A stretch of DNA of 52,402 bases from contig JABAKE010000023.1 of assembly GCA_019779905.1 (NCBI GenBank), positions 1-52,402 of the forward strand, given 5' to 3'. Source of the stretch: Modestobacter lapidis (GTDB lineage: Bacteria; Actinomycetota; Actinomycetes; Mycobacteriales; Geodermatophilaceae). The notes under the pieces were generated by a model. That model had not been told where the DNA came from. It made no database searches and saw only the letters and a list, made by a program, of their open reading frames with translations. The position numbers were made by a program, and so were the translations under genes. This document shows positions 48,025-52,402 of the stretch, in pieces. Within the stretch, counting starts at the first letter, position 1; every line of letters begins with the position of its first letter.

Positions 48025-49335
48025 GTGCCCGTTCCGCCGGTGGACCAGCCGCTCCCCCGGCCCGACGGGCTGCAGGTCCGCCCCATCAGGGCGCTGACCT
48101 ACCGGCGGCACGATCCCTCGCACCTGGCCAGGGTCAGTTCCCCGGCCTACGACCTGGTGACCGCGGCGGGCCGCGAGCGCCTGGCCGGGGAGGACCCGCA
48201 CAACATCGTCCGTCTGATCCTCCCGCACGTCGAGGCGAACGAGCGCGAGGATGGCGGTCGTGCTGCGCGTGACCGCCACCCGGCCGAGACCGCCGCGGCG
48301 ACCCTCGACCGGTGGCTCGACGAGGGGGTCCTGGTCCGCGACCCGGTGCCCGCGCTCTGGCGCTACGAGATGGCACCACCGGGACGAGCAGCCACCACGG
48401 GGTGGCTCGGGGCGGTCGCCCTCCCTCCTCGCGGGTCCGCGGCGGTGCTCCCGCACGAGGACACCTATGCCCCTGCCGTGGAGGGGCGCCGCGCTCTGCT
48501 GGCCGCGACCCGCACGGACCTCGAGCCGATCGTGCTGGCGCACGACACCGACGCCGCGGTCGCGGCGCTGACGCAGGCGGCGGCCGTGGGGCCACCGACA
48601 CTGGAGGTCGCCGATCCCGACGGCGTCCGGCACCGGCTCTGGCGGGTGACCGACGCGGCGGTCCTGGACGCGCTCACCGCGGCCTTCGCGAGCACCGCTG
48701 CGGTCATCGCTGATGGTCACCACCGGTTCGCCGCCGCCACGGAGCACCAGCGCAGTGGTGCGGCGCACGCCGGCGCCGTTCTCGCGCTGGTGACCCCGAT
48801 GGGACCCGGCGGGCTGCACCTGCGAGCGATTCACCGGGTGGTGCCCGACCTCACCATGGACACGGCGCTGACGTCGGCCGCCGCCGGTTTCACGGTCCGG
48901 GAGCTCACCCCTCCCGACGGGGACACGGACGCGTTCCTGCGGAGCTGGCCGGCGGGCCCTGGCCCGGCCACGTTCCTGGTCACCGACGGACAGCGGGTGG
49001 CGGAGCTGTCGGCACCCACCGGCGCGGTGCGCGATGCCGTCCCCGCGGAGGCGCCGGAGGCCTGGCGGGGACTGGACGTGGTGCTGGCCCACCACGGATT
49101 GTTCGGTCGGCTGTGGGGCCGCTCCGACGACCCGGCGTCGGTGCTGGTCGCCCACGACGTCGACGAGGCGCTGAGATCGGCACGGGAGCGGGCCGGCGTC
49201 GCCGTCCTCCTGCACTCGCCGTCGCCGGCCGACGTGGCGGCCGTCGCGCGGGCCGGTGCGCGGATGCCCCGCAAGTCGACCCTGTTCGTGCCCAAGCCCC
49301 GGACCGGGTTGGTACTGCGACCGCACGACGGCTGA
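48025..49335 (+). CDS. DUF1015 family protein
   Basis: This 436-residue protein starts at a GTG and has VRPIRALTYRRHDP. Its central ADGHHRFAAA is a conserved DUF1015 motif. RVSSPAYDLVTAAGR is another, matching the family's PPYDVI segment, and PRKSTLFVPKPRTGLVLRP ends the protein. Related members act in serine metabolism (SerK-like kinases), so a kinase or ParB-like fold is possible. The short spacing to the divergent HAD gene suggests a shared promoter. Confidence 0.85.
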   Translation: MPVPPVDQPLPRPDGLQVRPIRALTYRRHDPSHLARVSSPAYDLVTAAGRERLAGEDPHNIVRLILPHVEANEREDGGRAARDRHPAETAAATLDRWLDEGVLVRDPVPALWRYEMAPPGRAATTGWLGAVALPPRGSAAVLPHEDTYAPAVEGRRALLAATRTDLEPIVLAHDTDAAVAALTQAAAVGPPTLEVADPDGVRHRLWRVTDAAVLDALTAAFASTAAVIADGHHRFAAATEHQRSGAAHAGAVLALVTPMGPGGLHLRAIHRVVPDLTMDTALTSAAAGFTVRELTPPDGDTDAFLRSWPAGPGPATFLVTDGQRVAELSAPTGAVRDAVPAEAPEAWRGLDVVLAHHGLFGRLWGRSDDPASVLVAHDVDEALRSARERAGVAVLLHSPSPADVAAVARAGARMPRKSTLFVPKPRTGLVLRPHDG

Positions 49336-49368
49336 CCGGCCGCCGGCACACGGCGTGACCGCACGCGG

Positions 49369-49725
49369 TCACGCCGTCCGTGGCGCCCGCCGCGCTGCCC
49401 CCGGGACCTTGCGCCCGCGGCGGCAGTTGACCTCGTAAGCAATGGCGGTGCCCGTGGGGGTCCGCCAGAACCGCCGCTGCAGCGCCCCCTCGACCTCCAC
49501 CACGTCGTCCGGCGTCCAGGCGGCTGCGTACCGCTGGAGGGCGGGGAGGTAGCTGACGCAGGTGATGATGTCGGACTTCGGCCCGCGCGGGCGGGGGGTC
49601 TCCCGCCGCACGACCAGCTTGAACACGAGGAGGGTGTCGCCACTGGGCAGCGGGCGGAACTCCGGGGATGCCGACAGCCGGCCACGCAGGACGACGTCGT
49701 TCCGGTCGATGACTGACAGGCTCAT
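49369..49725 (-). CDS. ssb: Short single-stranded DNA-binding protein
   Basis: This 118-residue protein consists of one OB fold (NDVVLRGRLSASPEFRPLPSG, LLVFKLVVRRE, DDVVEVEGALQRRFW). It ends in an Arg/Ala-rich tail. It lacks the acidic C-terminal tip that recruits partner proteins to the main SSB. That suggests a secondary SsbB-type paralog used in specialised settings such as competence or stress. It is convergent with the DUF1015 gene. Confidence 0.88.
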   Translation of the reverse strand: MSLSVIDRNDVVLRGRLSASPEFRPLPSGDTLLVFKLVVRRETPRPRGPKSDIITCVSYLPALQRYAAAWTPDDVVEVEGALQRRFWRTPTGTAIAYEVNCRRGRKVPGAARRAPRTA

Positions 49726-49809
49726 GGCCCGAGAGTCGCCCCGGGGACGGGGCCCGGCCAGCGCCGTCCGGCAACTGTGGACGGCGCCGGCCGGTGTGGA
49801 CGCGGTAGC

Positions 49810-52152
49810 TCAGTTCGTCGGAGGGTCCTGCTCGCCCGGCCCGGGATCCTCGTCCGCGGCCTGCCCCGGCGCCTCCTGGAAGAGGCGGCTGTGGTCGGCC
49901 TCGAGGACCGCCCGCGCCGGCGGTGCCTCACCGAGCAGTTCAGCGACCTCGGCCTCGACGTCGTCCGGTTCCACCGCGTCCCCGAGGTCGAACTCCTCGT
50001 CACCCGTGGCGTCGATCAACTCGTGCTGCGGAGTTGCGCCCTCCCCCTCTACCCCGACCGGAGCCTGAACCTGAACCTGAGGCTCAGCCTGTGCTCCGGC
50101 CGCCTCGGCACCGCCGCGCTGCTCGTCCGTGTCATCCCCGTCGTCCTCCCCGTCGTCCTCATCGCCGTCCTCATCGCCGAAGCGGGTGGAGACGCCGGTC
50201 AGGTCGTCGGGGTCGACAGCGGCGATGGCGCCGAACCACTCGGCCGCCAGTTCACCGTCGCCCTGCTCTTCCAGGAGGTCGGCGTAGGCGGTGGCCAGCC
50301 GGAGCTGACCGAGGTCGGCCCGGCCCAGTCCTCCGGGAGTGGGGCGGCCACCGAGGGCCGCTTCCAGGACCAGGAGGGCGGCGGGCAGCTCGTTCAGGTC
50401 ATGCCGGGCGCCGGCCTCTACGAGCCGCAGCTCGACGACCTCGTCGGGCTCGGGGTTGGCGTCGAGGGCCTCGTGCACCAGACGGAGGGCGTTGTCCGGC
50501 CGGCCGAGGGCGCGCTCGCAGTCGGCCAGGACCGCGCGGTAGCTCTCGTCCCCGGTCATCCGCCGGTAGGCGCGCAGTTCCCGCGCGGCCTCCGCGAAGT
50601 CGCTCGCGTGGTAGGCAGCCACGCCCACGGCCTCGCGTACGGCAGCGATGCGGGACGCGCGGTCGCGGGCCGCCCGGGCGTGCTCGAGCGCCAGCTCAGG
50701 ATCCTCGCGGAGGAGGCCACCGGCGGCGACGAGGTGACGGCCAACGGTCTCCGCGTTCCGCGACTCGAGCCCGCGGAGGGCGGTTCGGACGGCCGGGTCG
50801 AGCTCGCGCACGTCGGCCCACTCCGGCAGCTCGGGCCCGCTGGGGCGCCGTTCGGCCACGGTGTCCGCGGGGCGCCCACCGCCGGGGCGGCGATCCTGGC
50901 CGGGACGCCGGTCCTGCCACGACGGCCGGTCACGGGTGGGGCGCTCGTTACTGTCACCCGAGGGACGGCGGTCCTGCCACGCCGGACGGTCACCCGAGGG
51001 ACGGCCACCGCCCTGCGGACGGTCACCGGAGGGGCGGCGGTCCTGCCACGCCGGACGGTCACCCGAGGGACGGCCCCCGCCCTGCGGACGCTCACCGGAA
51101 GGGCGCCGGTCCTGCCACGCCGGACGATCACCCGAGGGACGGCCCCCGCCCTGCGGACGGTCACCCGAGGGACGCCGGTCCTGCCACGCCGGACGATCAC
51201 CCGACGGACGGCCCCCGCCCTGCGGGCGGTCACCCGAGGGACGGCGGTCCTGCCACGCCGGACGATCACCCGAAGGCCGACCACCGCCCTGCGGACGCTC
51301 ACCGGAGGGGCGCCGGTCCTGCCACGCCGGACGATCACCCGACGGACGGCCACCGCCCTGCGGACGCTCACCGGAAGGGCGCCGGTCCTGCCACGCCGGA
51401 CGATCACCCGACGGGCGGCCACCGCCCTGCGGGCGGTCACCCGAGGGACGCCGGTCCTGCCACGCCGGACGATCACCCGACGGACGGCCCCCGCCCTGCG
51501 GACGCTCACTCGACGGGCGGCCCCCGCTCTGCGGGCGGTCACCCGAGGGACGCCGGTCCTGCCACGCCGGACGATCACCCGACGGGCGGCCCCCGCTCTG
51601 CGGGCGGTCACCCGAGGGGCGCCGGTCCTGCCACGCCGGACGATCACCCGACGGACGGCCACCGCCCTGCGGACGCTCACCCGAGGGACGCCGGTCCTGC
51701 CACGCCGGACGATCACCCGACGGGCGGCCACCGCCCTGCGGGCGGTCACCCGAGGGACGCCGGTCCTGCCACGCCGGACGATCACCCGACGGCCGACCCC
51801 CGCCCTGCGGACGGTCACCCGACGGGCGCCCACCTTGAACGCGGTCCCGCTGGGGGCGGTCGCCATTCTGACGACGATCCCGCTGCGGCCGGCCGCCGGC
51901 CGACCCGCCACCCCACTCGCCTCCAGCGGCACCACCGCGGGCGCGGTAAGCATCGTCACGTGACGACCCGGACCTCCCTGGAGCACCTTCTCGACTGCCC
52001 TCGGTAGGACGAGCCCCCCGGTGCCCAGCCGGGCGCGGGGTGCGTCCGCCGCCGCCACTCTGTCGCGAGCCGCCGGCGCTGCCACCGCGTGATCCACCGC
52101 CCGCCCCGCGCCCACGATCGGAACCGGCCGGACCTCGTCGGGGAGTTGTCAT
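49810..52152 (-). CDS. Repeat-rich protein with a helical TPR-like C-terminal domain
   Basis: This 780-residue protein has a Gly/Arg/Ser-rich N-terminus (1-95). Then come 12 copies of a 23-residue repeat of the form RPAWQDRRPSGDRPQGGG plus RPSGD, and a 13th variant (PSWQDRRPG). From about residue 440 a helical domain with repeating patterns (ALEHARAARDRASRIAAV, AYRRMTGDESYRAVLADCERALGRPDNALRLV) looks like TPRs. An acidic Glu/Asp tail follows. It corresponds by position to the TPR protein Rv1691. The repeat is basic and disordered, like RNA-binding RG-type tails. It is the first gene after the rRNA operon. Confidence 0.85.
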   Translation of the reverse strand: MTTPRRGPAGSDRGRGAGGGSRGGSAGGSRQSGGGGRTPRPAGHRGARPTEGSREGAPGRSGSSRDDAYRARGGAAGGEWGGGSAGGRPQRDRRQNGDRPQRDRVQGGRPSGDRPQGGGRPSGDRPAWQDRRPSGDRPQGGGRPSGDRPAWQDRRPSGERPQGGGRPSGDRPAWQDRRPSGDRPQSGGRPSGDRPAWQDRRPSGDRPQSGGRPSSERPQGGGRPSGDRPAWQDRRPSGDRPQGGGRPSGDRPAWQDRRPSGERPQGGGRPSGDRPAWQDRRPSGERPQGGGRPSGDRPAWQDRRPSGDRPQGGGRPSGDRPAWQDRRPSGDRPQGGGRPSGDRPAWQDRRPSGERPQGGGRPSGDRPAWQDRRPSGDRPQGGGRPSGDRPAWQDRRPSGDSNERPTRDRPSWQDRRPGQDRRPGGGRPADTVAERRPSGPELPEWADVRELDPAVRTALRGLESRNAETVGRHLVAAGGLLREDPELALEHARAARDRASRIAAVREAVGVAAYHASDFAEAARELRAYRRMTGDESYRAVLADCERALGRPDNALRLVHEALDANPEPDEVVELRLVEAGARHDLNELPAALLVLEAALGGRPTPGGLGRADLGQLRLATAYADLLEEQGDGELAAEWFGAIAAVDPDDLTGVSTRFGDEDGDEDDGEDDGDDTDEQRGGAEAAGAQAEPQVQVQAPVGVEGEGATPQHELIDATGDEEFDLGDAVEPDDVEAEVAELLGEAPPARAVLEADHSRLFQEAPGQAADEDPGPGEQDPPTN
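50930..51840. repeat. Coding 69-bp tandem minisatellite, about 12 units
   Basis: The coding DNA for the disordered part of the 780-residue protein consists of about 12 units of 69 bp, each holding CCTGCCACGCCGGACG on the plus strand. Units differ by point changes (GACGGG versus GAGGGA and Asp/Glu swaps). One unit has an insertion giving a short extra repeat near 51495-51545. All frames stay open across it. Confidence 0.9.
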
Positions 52153-52287
52153 GGTGTTCTACGTACCTCACTGGGTCATCGGGCGCTCGCCCTTGGGGGC
52201 GCACCCGGCGGCGTCGGTCCGACTGTCGCGCCACGGACGGGCACGCGCAACAGAGCCCACGCCTGGGCGAACATGGCAGACAAAAGC
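52153..52287. promoter_or_regulatory. Gap between the rrn terminator and the repeat-rich gene
   Basis: This segment should contain the minus-strand promoter of the repeat-rich protein gene. I see no clear operator or RNA structure in it. Confidence 0.3.
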
Positions 52288-52325
52288 AAAACGGGGGCCG
52301 GAGCACAATGCTCCGACCCCCGTTT
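52288..52325 (-). terminator. rRNA operon terminator
   Basis: Read on the minus strand, AAACGGGGG and CCCCCGTTT form a long stem with inner GGAGCA/TGCTCC and a CAA loop. It is followed by TTTTGCTTTTG. It lies just after the 5S 3' end, as expected for a rho-independent rrn terminator. Confidence 0.88.
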
Positions 52326-52335
52326 CGAAAGGATG

Positions 52336-52402
52336 TCCGGCGGCGTCCTACTCTCCCACCCGGTCCCCCGGGCAGTACCATCGGCGCTGAAAGGCTTAGC
52401 TT
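52336..52402 (-). rRNA. 5S rRNA, 3' part, cut by the window edge
   Basis: On the minus strand this reads AAGCTAAGCCTTTCAGCGCC, then GATGGTACTGCC, GGGTGGGAGAGTAGGACGCC and GCCGGACA. It matches the last two thirds of an actinobacterial 5S rRNA. The 5' part, and presumably 23S and 16S, lie beyond the right edge. The exact 3' end is uncertain by a base or two. Confidence 0.92.

Noticed and set aside
50861-51838. Plus-strand ORF of CHAGRSPDGRPPPCGRSPEG-type repeats
   Set aside because: It mirrors the minus-strand 69-bp coding repeats. The minus frame continues into a TPR-like domain, while this frame has no other content.
50930-51840. Possible CRISPR or non-coding satellite
   Set aside because: Unit length is a multiple of three, differences are mostly conservative at the protein level, and a single long frame spans it.

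Overview
The window looks like a chromosomal segment from a high-GC actinobacterium, most likely of the Geodermatophilaceae type (Blastococcus, Geodermatophilus or Modestobacter). That assignment is an inference from very high GC, frequent GTG starts, many ATGA/GTGA gene overlaps, and gene order. The backbone follows the block known in Mycobacterium as roughly Rv1691-Rv1713: TPR protein, HAD phosphatase, small ORF, tlyA, nadK, recN, steA, mctB-like, pyrG, NUDIX, xerD, parA, scpA, scpB, rluB-like, cmk, der. No database search was possible; names rest on motifs, length and context.

Layout. (1) 1-5400 is the end of an integrative element beside a tRNA-Pro(GGG) gene at 5401-5474. It holds a tyrosine integrase, an excisionase-like HTH protein and a second, diverged copy of that protein, all translationally coupled. 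Divergent to these is a Tad/Cpa-like operon (lipoprotein, PKD-like secreted protein, SAF/CpaB-like protein, MinD/CpaE-like ATPase) that runs off the left edge. (2) 5562-8100 holds der, cmk and a chorismate mutase, with a 72-bp tandem repeat spanning the cmk start. (3) 8213-18878 is a complete xylose or xylo-oligosaccharide regulon: solute-binding lipoprotein, two permeases, xylA, xylB and an MsmX/UgpC-type ATPase on the minus strand, with a LacI regulator and a GH3 glycosidase on the plus strand. It is inserted between the otherwise neighbouring cmk/aroH and rluB-like genes. (4) 18889-19121 is an array of four identical 54-bp repeats at a convergent gene junction. (5) 19122-26027 encodes chromosome organisation functions (rluB-like, scpB, scpA, a ribbon-helix-helix-like protein, ParA, XerD) plus alanine dehydrogenase. 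A 46-aa DUF4396-like mini-ORF is also present.

(6) 26169-30460 is an accessory patch. A GbsR/MarR-type regulator lies divergent to an ABC-2 exporter pair over a perfect 16-bp palindrome, followed by a membrane protein and a HbpS/GlcG-like protein. (7) 30483-41063 is a run of eight tightly overlapping minus-strand genes: steA, steB/mctB-like, MraY/WecA-like transferase, murJ-like flippase, GT4 glycosyltransferase, a large phosphatase-like membrane protein, pyrG and NUDIX. It suggests a cell-envelope glycan or lipid-carrier module coupled to CTP synthesis. (8) 41217-49725 holds a TetR regulator, recN, nadK, tlyA, a small ORF, an SCP2-like protein, a HAD-IIA phosphatase, a DUF1015 protein and a short SSB. 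(9) 49810-52152 encodes a 780-aa protein with about 12 copies of a 23-aa Arg/Pro/Gly/Asp-rich repeat and a helical, TPR-like C-terminus. The window ends inside a minus-strand 5S rRNA gene with its terminator at 52288-52325.
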